Assembly: GCF_004664715.2 (NCBI RefSeq)
Contig: NC_051069.1
Location: 9,256,001 to 9,320,000 of the forward strand
Direction of reading: 5' to 3'
Length of the DNA: 64,000 nt
Origin: Peromyscus leucopus
Taxonomy: Eukaryota; Chordata; Mammalia; Rodentia; Cricetidae
Below the pieces are notes generated by a model. It ran no database searches. It was not told the origin of the DNA and saw only the letters and a program-made list of their open reading frames with translations. Shown here in pieces: positions 46,762 to 58,560 of this stretch (position 1 is its first letter; every line of letters begins with the position of its first letter). A program made the translations under genes and the position numbers.

Positions 46762-47394
46762 GTAAGACACTATGCCTTTGTGCTTAGCTGGGGTTCCACA
46801 GGAGTGGTCTCTCCTACCAAATCTAGACTCTGCCAGTGTACAACTTGAATCCTCAGTAATAGACAAGAGGAGCGTTTAAAGCATCCTAAGGTTATCTCAG
46901 TAAATAAAGCAGCTGAGAATATTCACGGAGAGCCTATGCACAGTGTGTTAGAGAGTTGGTATTTTCAAGGGGCTTGAAAGTTTGGTTGGGGAAACAAGAC
47001 AAAAATAGTAAAGAACTAAAAATGAAAATACAAAGTAGGACTAAGTTTGAAAAAATGATGTATTATTTGTTGTTTAAATATCCTTTTATGAAGTGATTTA
47101 AGGCATTGGCCTTTTTTATTTGCAATTGTTTTATCTTTCTGTTTCTAGTAAAGAAACCTGTATATTTGCAATACAAATCTTTTATCAATTATATTGGGAA
47201 TAGTTTTCCTACTCTGTGGCTTGACATTTTATTCTCTTTTATAGTGTCTTTTTAAAATAAAACTTTTTATGTTGAGATAATTGTTGATTCACTTATATTT
47301 ATAAGAACTAATAGAATTCTTTGCATAGTTTTCCCTAATGGTTACAAAGTGGAATATTACAGTATGATATCATCATCAGGATATATATTGGTTG

Positions 47395-47466
47395 TACTGA
47401 GGACCAGACATAGGGCCTTGCCCAGTAGGCCAGCACTCCACCACTGAGTTATATGCTAACCCTTAA
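47395..47466 (-). mobile_element. ID SINE, diverged
   Basis: 'tactgaggaccagacatagg', 'gccttgcccagtaggccagc', 'actccaccactgagttatat'. Confidence 0.65.
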
Positions 47467-47599
47467 CCAGGAAACGGAGTCAGTCAAGACTGGACTATTT
47501 CTATCACCAAATGGCTACTCTTGTTCCCCATGCCCTCCCCCTTCTCCTTCCCTTTCCACATCAATGTTATCTCCCTTTAATCTGTGTATCTTTCCCTCT

Positions 47600-47705
47600 C
47601 CTAGCCCCTCCTATATACGAGAAAAATAGGAAATATTTGTTTTTATGGGAAATAGACTGGTCCCATGAATTTTCCAGTAAATGGTGTGATCTTAATAGGC
47701 CCCGT

Positions 47706-47761
<56 letters not shown>

Positions 47762-48565
47762 ATCTATTATCTCTTGATAGGCAGCCAGGCTGATTCAAGG
47801 AGAAACAGTCATATCTACAGTAGGCTGATTTTGAGTCCTTTGTTTCTACACCAAGAAGTGATATGGCTGAATCAGATGGAACTTACATGGTTCCTATTTT
47901 TGAAGAATTCCTTGCTGATTTCCATAGTGGCAGGACTAATTTACAACTCCACAGTTGTGAACCAGTGTTCTGTTTTCCTCCCTGGATCCTCCATAGCATT
48001 CATTGTGAGACACTGAGCATTCTTTTCTGATATTCATAGCCCACTGGTACTTGTTTGGAGACCCTCTCTTCAGCTTAATTCCCTATTATTCACTTGAATA
48101 TTTCTTGTGTGTTAATTTTTGTGTCCTTTATATATTCTAAACATGAACCTCCTACTGGAGGAAGAGCCAGCGAAGCTTTTATCCTACTTCATAAGGTGTT
48201 TCTTCCCTTGTTCATGTTTCTTTTTCAGTGACAAAGCTTTTCAATTTCATGTAATCCCATTTGTCATGCTTTGTTATTATTTCCTGAAGCATTAGCTGTT
48301 TAGAAAGCCTTTGCCCATGTCTAGATCTTGAAGTGTTTTTTCCTGTAGTAGGCTCAAAGTTTCAGGTACTACCTTAAGGTCTTTGATCCATTTTGGTTTA
48401 GTTTTTGTTCAGTGTGAGAGGTGAGGATTTAGTTTCAGTCTTCCATGTGTGGATATCCAGTTTTCTACCACTTGGTAAACAGATCGTCTTTTCTCCAATA
48501 CATGTTTTTGGTATCTTTGTCACAAATCATATAGCTGTAACTGCTTCAGCTTATTTCTAGCTCTC
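47600..48565 (-). mobile_element. L1 fragment (3' end and ORF2 C-terminal part, antisense)
   Basis: 'tttccatagtggcaggacta', 'atttacaactccacagttgt', 'aggtctttgatccattttgg' and 'gtgtggatatccagttttct' are the complement of the last part of L1 ORF2. A (GT)n tract occupies 47711-47758. Multiple stops; inactive. The two open frames at 47511-48016 are by-products. Confidence 0.8.
47711..47758. repeat. (GT)n microsatellite
   Basis: About 24 GT units inside the antisense L1. Confidence 0.98.
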
Positions 48566-48574
48566 CTCTTCTAT

Positions 48575-48905
48575 TTAAAAAATAAATATATATTTGTGTG
48601 GTATGTGTATATGTTTTGTGTTTGGGTGTGGGGCACATGTGTGGTGGGCAGGTGCACATAGGTGCATGCAATGTGTCGTCTCCACTTTATTTACTGAGGC
48701 AGGGTCTCTAACTGAATGAAGAGCCGATGATCCCAGTGATTCGAGCTATAGCTCAGGAGATCCCCTGTCTCTGGATCTTTAGTCCTGGGATTATGGGTGG
48801 CTACCATGCGTCCACAGCTTTGATGAGTTCTAGAGATCTGAACTCCCATTCTCATGCTTGGGGAGCAAGTGCTTTATCCACAGAGCTCCTTTGCCTCTCC
48901 AGAGA
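48575..48905 (-). mobile_element. B4-like SINE, extended
   Basis: 'tactgaggcagggtctctaa', 'ccctgtctctggatctttag', 'tcctgggattatgggtggct', 'tttatccacagagctccttt': antisense, lying between two L1 pieces of the same orientation. Confidence 0.7.
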
Positions 48906-48949
48906 GTGAGAACGGGAAGAGTTGCTCACTTGGTCTCTTTTCATTTTAG

Positions 48950-49440
48950 AGCTTTCTCACACTCCTGGTATCATTAGGCTATATAGCCTATATGTAGCCT
49001 CCATTATGGTGAGGTATGGTCATTCTATTTCTAGTGTCTTCAGAGCTTTTATCATGAAAAGATCTTGAACTTTGTCAAAAGGCTTTTTCTTTGTGTATTG
49101 AAATAACTACAGGATTTTTTGTTTTGTTTTGTTTTTTGTTTTTCAAGAAAGAGTTTCTCTGTGAAACAGTCCTGGCTGTCATGGAGCTCACTCTGTAGAC
49201 CAGGCTGGCCTCAAACTCACAGAGATCGCCTGCCTCTGCTCCTGAGTGCTGGGATTAAAGGCATGCTCCGCTGCCGCCACCACCACCCAGCTAACTACAG
49301 GATTTTTATCTGATTCTGTTTATATGCTGTATTACATTTAACTAATACATATGTTGGGTCATCTTTGCATTCCTGGAATTAATCTGCCTTGATCATGATA
49401 TTTATTCTTTTTAATGTGTTGCTGGATTAAGTTGAAGTGC
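48950..49440 (-). mobile_element. L1 fragment (ORF2, antisense), interrupted by B1
   Basis: 'cttttatcatgaaaagatct', 'aactttgtcaaaaggctttt' before and 'gtatattacatttaactaat'-like and 'attaatctgccttgatcatg' after the B1 are consecutive parts of antisense L1 ORF2. Confidence 0.75.
49120..49292 (-). mobile_element. B1 SINE inside the L1
   Basis: 'gagtttctctgtgaaacagt', 'tagaccaggctggcctcaaa', 'gctgggattaaaggcatgct', ending in CCACCACCACCC. Exact 15-bp duplication aactacaggattttt at 49105-49119 and 49293-49307. Confidence 0.95.
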
Positions 49441-50118
49441 ATTGTGATAATTACCTGTTTACTGCTGAGTAATGTTCCACATTAGCATGCTACAGCAGCC
49501 AAGCCATGCATCTGCTGAAGTCACGGGTACTTTCAAGTTTTCATCAGTTATGAGACAGCTCCGGAGTGATTTCTGTTTTTATATCTTCCACATCACTGAT
49601 CCTTTGTCTCCTTCATTTTAATTTTGACTCGTCTTCTGTATTTTTGAACTTAAGTTATTGCATTTTAAATTTTTTTTGTTTTGTTTCTTTCCGTACATTC
49701 TAATTCTTTGTAGAGAGTTTATATTTTTTCATTTGTTTGAAGTATGTTTATAATTGCTTAAGGGGCATTTTTATGATGACTGCTTCATCATATATGATTG
49801 TTTTAATGTTCATGAATGATTTTTTTTGTTCATGTATGATGCTGACCTAAAACTCCCTTGTAATTTTTTTTACATTTTTATTTAACAGATACATAAAATG
49901 TCACATACTAATGGCCTATGTTATGTTTTGACATATAAATGTATTGTACAATGTTTAAGCCAAGTTGAACACATTCATCTCCTCAAACACTTATCATTTC
50001 TATATGGTAGAAACTTTTAAAATCCTTTCTTCTAGACTTTTAACATATATGGAACATTATTATCTACTGTCACTATACTGTTTAAAATAGCACACCAAAA
50101 CTTGTTCTTTTCTAATTA

Positions 50119-50335
50119 TGTGCTGGCTAATTTTTCATCAACTTGACACAAGCTAGAATCATTTAGGAAAAAGGACTCTAAATTGAGCCAGGCAGCAGTG
50201 GAGTATGCCTTTAATCCCAGCACTTGGGAGGCAGAGCCAGGCAGATCTCTGTGAGTTGAGGCCAGTCTGGTCTACAGAGCAAGATCTAGTACAGGCACCA
50301 AAACTACATAGAGAAACCCTGTCTTGAAAAACCAA

Positions 50336-50374
<39 letters not shown>

Positions 50375-50718
50375 CTAAATTGAGAAAATATCTTCATAAG
50401 ATTTGCTTGTGGGCAAGTCTTTGGGGCATTTTTTGTTTAGGGACTGATGTAGGATGACCCAGCTGTTTTCAGTAGTGCTACCCCTGGGCAGGTAGACCTG
50501 GGGTATATAAAAAATCAGGCTGAATGATCCTGGGGAGCAAACTAGTAAGCAGCACTCCTGTATGGTCTCTGCATTGTTTCCTGTCTCCAGGTTTCTGCTC
50601 TGAGTTCCTTTTCTGACCTCCCTGGATGATGGACTACAATCTGTAAGCTGAAATAAACCCTTTCCTCCCCAAATTGCTTTTGGTCAGGATGTTCGGTCAT
50701 AGCAATGGAAATCTAAGA
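50119..50718 (+). mobile_element. ORR1 solo LTR, interrupted by B1
   Basis: Starts TGTGCTGGCTAATTTT, then 'tcaacttgacacaagctaga'; after the B1 it continues 'cttcataagatttgcttgtg', 'gaaataaaccctttcctccc' and ends near CTAAGACG. No internal region, so a solo LTR. Confidence 0.9.
50188..50371 (+). mobile_element. B1 SINE with (AAT)n tail, inside ORR1
   Basis: 'gtatgcctttaatcccagca', 'cttgggaggcagagccaggc', 'gagaaaccctgtcttgaaaa', then about 11 AAT units. Exact 13-bp duplication actctaaattgag at 50175-50187 and 50372-50384. Confidence 0.96.
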
Positions 50719-51956
50719 CGTTGTGATTCGACACCACTGAGCAATATCTCCCCATCTCTCCCTTCCCCTTACTCTCCAAGCCTTTGTCTGCCACCACTCT
50801 GCTCTCGACTTCTATGACATTAACCTATCTAGAGTTCACATATGTGGCAATCATCATGTGGTAGTTCTATTTGTAATTCTCGTGCAACCTCCATTTTCCA
50901 TAATTTATGTTCCCATTGACTGGGCTTAACGTGGCGACAGCATTTTGTCTCATTCCCCCAGTGATTTGCTTACAAGGCTGCAGTGGGTTTCAGTTCTTCC
51001 AGTGGACACACCCCACCTAGAAAAAAGAAACCTGCCATTAAGTCTTCTGAATTTGTAATTTTGCACTAGGCTGCATTAGACAGCATGCTCCTTCCACACC
51101 CTTACTGGGAAATGTTCTGCCTGCAGCCAATCAGGGTAACCTCAAACTAACCTCAAGCTTGCTCCTGTCCTGCTCCCTATAGGGCTCACTTCTGTAACTA
51201 TTCGGCTGCACTCTCTCCTCATCCTGGGTGCAGCCAGCAGATTTAATAATAGCCTGCTCAACACCTATTTAGTTTTTACAACCATAGAAAATTCTACTTA
51301 CACAGTATACAGGGTGTGTTCATTTTGTCCGCACCTTGCATCCTTGCCGGGACTTTCTGGGTTTAGTCTTTTTGGTAATCACTATTCATTTGGGGGCGAG
51401 AGGACTATCGGGTGCTTCCTCTAACTGACACTCCAGCACATTTGTTTTCGTCCCCATGTTCACCATGTCTTGGCTACAAGAGCCCTCCTGCAAACCTGGG
51501 CCTTATATACACATTCTAGGTAGGGAAAGGGGGAAACAGTGGTGCTGGGCATATTTTCTCTTAAATCTATCAAATGACATGACCATCAGCCACAGGAAGA
51601 CAGGGAAATATCCAGGGATAGGGTCAGTATTTTTATTTAGATATACTTAAACCAAATACTTAGCATGGTAAGTTGTTCTCAGTTCGGTCCATTTATAAGC
51701 ATTCTTTCTGTCCTTTGTTGGATACCCAAATATAGCAAATAATTGAGGTATAGTTAAAACTGACTTCCAAAATTAAACTTTTTAATTGCATATCCTTTAT
51801 TTCTTGCTAAATCTGACAACCTTAGGAACTGGGTATGTTCTTGCCTTGAAAGTAAAATAGGTTTTTAAAATTGTCCAGGAAGAAAGAAGGTAACTATTTA
51901 TATGCAAGTATTAGTAACTACTACAGAAGCATAGATTTGTCACAAAAGAAACCAAG

Positions 51957-52150
51957 GGACTGGAGAGATGGCTCAGCAGTTAAGAGCATTTGCAGAGGAC
52001 CCAGTTTCAATTCCCAGCACCTATGTGGCAGCTCACAACTGTCTGTAACTCTAGTTCCAAGAGATCCAATGCCCTCTTCTTGATTCTGTGGCCAAGCATG
52101 TATGTAGTGTACAGACATACATGCAGCCAAAATACATTTTTACACATACA
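51957..52150 (+). mobile_element. B3 SINE
   Basis: 'gggactggagagatggctca', 'caactgtctgtaactctagt', 'gtacagacatacatgcagcc'. Open frames across it are not genes. Confidence 0.9.
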
Positions 52151-53730
52151 AAATTATTTATTTTGTACTTTACAGATGAATGGTTTTGCCCCTTCTGAAA
52201 CTGCCAATGTTTTTCCTAGAAATGTTTGTTTGTCATAGACATTTTCCAGAAAGGAAACTGAGTTTCAAATCAGGCAATCCCAGGGATACCGTTTTGTTAA
52301 AGATGCAGACACATTGCTCAAATGTGTGTGTTCCATATAATCCAAGTCCAAGGAGTAAAGTACAACGAAGCGACAACCTCTGAGCAGGTGCCTGAGAACC
52401 TCTAGAGTCCATTAGCTCATCCATGAAAAGTGTATAAACCTTTGTGTTTTACCAAAATTCTTTCCAAGTGCAAAATCTGTCAACTGCTGGCTTGTCTAAG
52501 CACAGGAATTTAGCCACAAAGCTCACTTGTCTTTAGGAGCCTAAAAGTTAAACAAAAACTGTACCAAGTCTGCAGACATTAGGAAAAAACAGTTTTTTTT
52601 TTTTTGTTTGTTTGTTTTTACTGGTGAATGCATGGATTCAAGACACCCCAGGATGGGGCAGAGGTAGATAGCAGAATTCAAAGTGAGCAATGGAACAGAA
52701 GAGTGCAAAGGTCATGGCAAGAGCTTGTAGGCTTCTAATGGGGTCTGCAGACGCTGGTGCACTGGACAGCAGGGTGGGGAACAGTCACAGAAAGACTTGC
52801 TAGAAACCAGGGGAATCAGAGAGTGGGTACAGCCAGGCCAAATGCAACAAATTCCTTGTGTGGCAAGTTTTGATGCTCTGAAATTCTTGCTACTTCTAAA
52901 AAGATGCATGAAAAGATTCCTTGTAGCCCAACTTGAAGCTGAGCTAACTGAATCCTCCAAGTGAGACTAAGTTGTGCATTGCTATCATTTATTAAGTTTT
53001 GATCAATATCAGTCAATTAAAGTCTGCTGTTACAGAACTGACAGAAAGGAGGACTGAGTTGAAGGACTTGGGATAGAAGAAGATTCACTTCTTTGTGTTC
53101 AACTAACCATTTAAATAAATCCTTTTCTCCTTTGGTAAGAATAATGATAGGGTTTTTCTCCCCTAGAATGTCAGGCTTGGGCTATTTGCAGAGGGTAGTT
53201 GAGTTTGCAGCCAGTCGGCAGGAAAGATGTGACTGAGAGTTGTTGCCTCTAAATTAATTAATTTCAAAAATAATCCTTATGGTGGTATTCACCATATTAG
53301 TTCCCCCAAGTCATTTTAATTTTTAGTCATCTTTTTAATAGATATTCAGTAAAATAGTCTATCATATGCAACTATATTAATTATCTTGTACATAAACTTG
53401 GGAATCTGGCTATTTAAAGGAGTCTTTATTTTGAGACAAATTTTCCTCTCTAATCCTTGTGCTTCTCAGGTCTAATACTTATCCAGCATTTTATAAGCAT
53501 TTTGCATGAGGTGGGCTGACCGTGTGTTCTCAGGAAGTAGTTGCCCTATCATAGATTTGGCTTTGGAGTCAGCAGGCACAGAGGCGTCACAATTGGGTAC
53601 AGGAAATGGAGGGAGTAAGCAAACAGTGGGTGACAGGGCCACATGACTTCGGAGCTGACCCCCATAGCATCCACCAAATGGCTCAGCCTCTCTTTCCGGA
53701 AGAAATAACTTTGCCTGCTTCCATCCACAG

Positions 53731-53807
53731 CCCCCTTTGCTGTAGTTCAGAAGCCACACCAGGTTCCAGCAGAAGTGGCGGAGTCTCACAAGAAACCAAA
53801 GACAAAG
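53731..53807 (+). CDS. Iqch: Iqch-like internal exon 4 of 5 in window
   Basis: A 77-nt exon, phase 1 in and phase 0 out. The acceptor is cctgcttccatccacag; the donor AAG|GTACTC is moderate. After the split alanine codon it reads PFAVVQKPHQVPAEVAESHK and ends in a basic KPKTK tail. The tail runs straight into the lysine-rich next exon. It lies near the end of a region of otherwise unremarkable intron, 75 bp upstream of an ID SINE. The phase fit on both sides is the main evidence; the length alone (25 codons) would not be convincing. Confidence 0.75.
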
Positions 53808-53884
53808 GTACTCATGTTTCTAACAGAGAGAAAGCTGCGCACTGGAATGGGCGTCATTTCAGTGGCTTCTAAGGAGCCACTATT

Positions 53885-53975
53885 GGTATTATTTTCTGTG
53901 GTGTTATGGATCAAACGCAGGGCCTCCCACATGCTAAGAAAGAGCTTACCACTGAACTACACAGTCAGCTCCTGC
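53885..53975 (-). mobile_element. ID SINE
   Basis: 'gtgttatggatcaaacgcag', 'ggcctcccacatgctaagaa', 'cttaccactgaactacacag': antisense ID, 75 bp downstream of exon 4. Confidence 0.8.
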
Positions 53976-54289
53976 CTTTAAAGGGGAAGATGAATGTACA
54001 AGTCAACTCCATGACACTGTAGGTGGGGTCTGAAATAGCCAGAGCCATTGCATTATTGTGAGATTAGCAAGTAAGCGATCAGCCTATGCGAGCAGCTGGT
54101 CAGAGGCGAGGAGTCTGGGGTACAGAAACTCCCGCTTTCCATCTACCTCTGTAGTATATTAGGTGTGTTACGGAGAGGTTTTTACCTTATCTCATTTGTC
54201 TTTAAGCATAAGGAAAGACAAGCCCTCCAAGTTTGCACAGAAAACCATGGTGAGGAAAGGGGGGTCCTTTAACTAGTGTTTAGTAAATA

Positions 54290-54375
54290 AATTTATTAAA
54301 CTTTAATAAATCAATAGTAAGTGAATTCATATATAATTAATAAATTTTTATATAATAAATTAATAAATTAAGTTC
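54290..54375. repeat. AT-rich low-complexity tract
   Basis: Almost only A and T, with repeated ATTAATAAATT words. Confidence 0.85.
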
Positions 54376-54808
54376 TCTAACATTATCCCTCCTGAAGATG
54401 TCTCCAGTTTAAAGGGGCCAGCATTTTTCATAGGTTGCTTTCTCGTTTTAAGGACCACTGACAGATTTAGGATAATTGAAACTTTTCTCCATAAAAAAGA
54501 GACATCTGGCAGTACTTTTTCTGGTATGCCTTGTTTAGTCATGTTTTTAGCTGCTCTCATGAATAAAAGAAAGAGGAATTGGAGAGCAACTCCAGAGAAA
54601 TTACCCTCTATGCCTGGCAGACTGCTACCTGCGCTCCTGGATCTTCATCTTTAAATGCCCAAACATCCTTAAGAGGTGTTTGTTGGGTGCATTTTCAACA
54701 CTGGTGGGTCATTTCCTCTTAAGAGATTGCCAGGCTGCTTATGGAACAGCATGTCATGTGACACCCCAGTTGCCATGGCAAATATTTGCGTTTCATGAAA
54801 AACGTGAG

Positions 54809-54854
54809 TAAAAAAAAAAAAAAAAAAAAAAAAAGAAAGAAAGAAAGAAAGAAA
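54809..54854 (+). repeat. Poly(A) and (GAAA)n tract
   Basis: About 24 A followed by five GAAA units. Confidence 0.95.
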
Positions 54855-55715
54855 ATCAATGCAAATGGCCAAATCCCAACACAGACAGGCCTTCAGGCGG
54901 GTGCTTGGCCCTCACCATTATTGTTTCAAATTCAGCTGTTTAACAGACTGTGAGGAGGCCATGGGCTAATGTGCATAATGCGGTGGGCCCAGGCACCTGT
55001 TTACATTCTCACTCCAAGTGAGTTCTCAGCTCCCTCTGTTTTATAGAGAACAGATCTACAGGTAATACATATGTCAAAGTGAGGTTTTAGCCAGGAAGCA
55101 GTTTACCTCAAAAAATTTTAAATGAGAATGTGTTTTCTAAATGCTGATTAGCCCTGGCATTATTTTCCTCGGTTGACTTGCAAAGGTCTCCCCTCCTTTT
55201 AAAAGTCGTAATATTTAAAAGCTGTGACCTCAGCTTGGTACATCTCTGAATTGACTCTTTAATAGCGGTAGATGGTAAACTGGGCATGGATGCTAACGGT
55301 GAAGAGAAAAACACAAGGTGCTGGGCTCCTTACTGGAGCCCTTGCAGACCCTCTTCTAGGCTCCAGCCCCAAGTGTGATGCCACAGGAAGTCCTTTTTCA
55401 CAAATGCCTTTCAGAGTGCTGTTCCCTGAAAGTGGAACTCAGCATCCCATTACAGCTGTGTGTGCAAAGACTTACTCTCTCAAACCCTTTCCTCAAAGAA
55501 AATGGGGCTTGGCAGCACAGTATGGATGTCTTGAGAAAGGAAAGGTCCTTCTAATTATTAGCTACTGCCTGTGTGGGTAGGAACAGGCAGGCCCAGCAGG
55601 GGAAGGGAAAAAGGGTGGGGGGGGGGGTGAACAGGAATCCAAGCCTTCTGTTTGTTTTGTGAAACTGCCCATGAGAGTCATTTTGATTTCAACTGTGTCT
55701 CATTCTTCATTTTAG

Positions 55716-55754
55716 GGGAAAGGCAAAAAGTCAAGAGGAGTCCACTCCAGGAAG
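55716..55754 (+). CDS. Iqch: Iqch-like internal exon 5 of 5 in window, small basic exon
   Basis: A 39-nt exon, phase 0 at both ends, reading GKGKKSRGVHSRK. The acceptor is good (ttcttcattttag). The donor AAG|GTCTGT is weak at +3 and +4, though G is kept at -1 and +5. A second possible donor, TCT|GTAATT four bases on, would change the outgoing phase to 1. Translation past both meets TAG at once, so the exon must end here. Joined to the previous exon it gives a lysine/arginine cluster of about 18 residues that could be a nuclear or nucleic-acid-binding signal; that is inference. Its small size makes it the least certain exon. Confidence 0.6.
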
Positions 55755-56236
55755 GTCTGTAATTTGTGTGACTAGTTAGAATGTGGGATCTGTCACCTGA
55801 TACCCTGTCCTTTTGCTTCAGGGCAGAAGTATGGGAGGCCACTTGACGGCGGGAGTTGCCACAAAAGTTTTTTTGCACTTCCTTTATGAAAAAAAATTAG
55901 ATCATGATTTAAAAAATAATAATTGTGGTTCACTTAAAGTGAAAAACATCTCTTTGATCTGTCAGGACTGAATCATGCCACTGTCTTCAGTCCAAACAAA
56001 TGATTTCTCATCCTCAAAATGTGGCTGAATCATGTGTGTCTTTAGCTTCAAAGATTCTCATCATTTGAGAGTATATCTACAAAGTAGCAAGATGTTAAAA
56101 ATGAGTGTAGTGGTTTCTTGGCATTTGCTTACATGTGGATGTATGTGTATGTACACTTATGCTTATGTAAAGTAGGCCGAGGAAACGGAATTTAGAATTA
56201 AGCTGTTCATGGCAACCAAGGCAACAGCAACAACAA

Positions 56237-56276
56237 CAAAAAAAAAAAAAAAAAAAAAAAAAAAGGAAAAAGGAAA
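56237..56276 (+). repeat. Poly(A) tract
   Basis: About 26 A preceded by CAACAG/CAACAA repeats and followed by GGAAAAA; no retrocopy recognised upstream. Confidence 0.95.
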
Positions 56277-56839
56277 AATGAAATTGTCCCCACAGTATGG
56301 CAGGTACAATCTTGTAAGGTCCATTCCAACAGGAAGCATTGGCAGTGAGACCTTTGCACCTGAAATCCACTGGACTCCCGGGCACCGAGGAGGGGGCCCC
56401 TCCACTCCTCCTCCGCAATGGTGCATAAGGCTGGGCTTACAGCAGTGATTGTCAACCGTCCTGAACGTGCATGCATTGCTCCCAGATAACTGACCAGTGC
56501 AATTAGGTCTTTCTCCTTATTCCCATGACTTCCCACTATGGAGAAACTGTGAGCTTTATTTTACTCTGTACCTCAAAAAGAGAACATTTTTTAAAGAACC
56601 CCAAGGCTTTATTCCTGGCACACTTAGGAACTGCTAATGTGGCTTCAGCATGTCCTGTGAATGTGGCATGATGCCCTCTCATGCTTACTGAACCCTCGTG
56701 ATGATGGAAGAACCTCTGTGCTGTCACTGCCCCTGGGCAGCCAGAGGCAAAAGAGCAGTGTGAGGCTCATATACCAGGGTAGGAGCTCTTTCCTGGGGGC
56801 TTGTCCTCCAAATAGTACTCCTAGTGTAACTGCTGTGCT

Positions 56840-57025
56840 AACCTGTACTGGGTGCCCACTCTACACTGGGCTCTGTTCCTGACATCCTCAGTGGGGTGCC
56901 TCCCTTGTTTTCACATCTCTAGGCAGTAGGTGCTATTATTATTCCCATATGACTAGGAGGAATCAGACAAGGAGAGGCAAGTCATCCAAGGGAAATGACT
57001 GAGCTGGTACAGGAAACTGGACTGC
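56840..57025 (-). repeat. MIR SINE
   Basis: 'taggtgctattattattccc', 'caagtcatccaagggaaatg', 'actgagctggtacaggaaac' is antisense MIR. Confidence 0.75.
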
Positions 57026-57515
57026 ATGAGTCCCAAACCCCCAAAGCATTAGAAACCTACAAATCTCAACTATTCACAGTGACAGTCCTTTTAAAATGTA
57101 TTATGTGTCTCCTACCCAGTGTATTCAGTGCTTTCCCTTTCCAGTGCTTCTGCTGAGATGATAAGTTTGTGTCTCTGCTTCCTTCCCTACCAGACAGCAC
57201 CTGTCACCTCTGCTGTCATGTCTGCTTTGATCAGCTTCAATAGAGATAGCCTTTCTGTCTTCTCGATCAATTAAATAGATACTCAAAAACTACTGGGGCG
57301 CTGAGGCATGTCTGTAATCCCAGCATTAGGCAGGCTGGGGTGAGGAATATTTGTAGTGTTAGTTTCTTTAGTATCTTTCCAGTATATTCTTGTGATTGCC
57401 TCAGTGGAAAACTTAATATTTTATGGATGATTTTGCTGTACCATTTTAATTAGACAACTTGTGCAGCATTGAACCTGTCACTGCCCTCATCTGTTCTCAT
57501 TTCTATTATATGTAT

Positions 57516-57549
57516 TATATATATATATACATATATATAATATTTGACA

Positions 57550-57600
<51 letters not shown>
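57516..57600. repeat. AT-rich tract and (CA)n microsatellite
   Basis: TATATA-rich 57516-57542, then about 24 CA units at 57552-57600. Confidence 0.97.
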
Positions 57601-57603
<3 letters not shown>

Positions 57604-58394
57604 ATATAGTCAAAAGCCAGTCAAGGTCTACCCCTCTGCCCCCTGTCTTTCTGTCTCTCTGCCTCTCTGTGTCTGTCTCCATCCCTCTGTCTCTCTCCTA
57701 ACACGTTATTTAAGGAAGAGGGGGCGACATCCCCAAAAAAAGAGACTGCAGAATCTTTTAGAAGCTGTTTTAACTTTCCCTAATAAATTGCCCCTCCCTC
57801 CTAAGTATTTTGGCGTTAAACTTTCAAAGTAAACTTAATTATATGACTTTATTTGAAAAGCAGTTTTTTTCATGTAAAAAGCAATTGAAAGAAGAAACTG
57901 TAAGGATTACTTTTATAATCTTGTCAACATTGCTTACTACATATACTTGTTGCATGTAAATGATTTTATTTATACACATCAGAAAAGAGGTTAACTTATC
58001 AGCAGTCCACAAAGTAATATTTATCCTTTATGTATTTCACTTAACACACTTTTTAATGATTACTCAGGAAAAAATAAAGTCTAGGAAGGAGAAAAATGCC
58101 AAGTATAGGAGATCTTCTGATGATATCATAACCCTCTGGCAGTATTTAAGCCTTGTCATGTTCCTATATTCTCATCATACTGTGTCTTTAACTTTGATTT
58201 TGTTTTAATACTTTATCACAAGCTTGTACAATGTTTTTAAAACTCACTATATAATATTCTGCAACTAAAGATATCCCATAATTTTTATGGCCATTATGTT
58301 GTTCAATAGTAAATTATACATGTCAGACATCTTACCTGATCACAAAACAGCTTTGTGCTGTAAGCCAGTCCAAGTAGCTCTGAAGTTAAAGTTA

Positions 58395-58560
58395 AATGTA
58401 CATATACTCACTCAGTAAATCCTCACTGACTTATTACTGTGCATCAACAATGGACCACAGTGGCAGCCAAACACAACAGTGAATGAAACAAACGCCTGGC
58501 CCTCTTGATACTTCCCTTTCACTGAGGAAGGCAGATGATAGACATCTACTGTAATGTCCT
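58395..58560 (+). repeat. L2-like fragment
   Basis: 'ctcagtaaatcctcactgac', 'acagtgaatgaaacaaacgc', 'ctggccctcttgatacttcc' resembles the 3' part of L2. Confidence 0.45.

Larger units (their letters stand above)
46762..53730 (+). other. 7.0-kb intron between Iqch-like exons 3 and 4
   Basis: Bounded by GTAAGA and CACAG. Mostly repeats: ID, a reverse L1 with a GT tract, B4, a second reverse L1 piece cut by a B1, an ORR1 LTR cut by a B1, and a B3. 49440-50118, 50720-51955 and 52150-53730 are mainly unassigned AT-rich sequence. Confidence 0.75.
53808..55715 (+). other. 1.9-kb intron between Iqch-like exons 4 and 5
   Basis: Bounded by GTACTC and TTTAG. Contains a reverse ID SINE, an AT-rich patch and a poly(A)/GAAA tract; the rest (about 53980-54285 and 54860-55715) is unassigned. 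Confidence 0.65.

Noticed and set aside
57459..57701. Open frame with an HTHTHT run
   Set aside because: Translation of a CA microsatellite.
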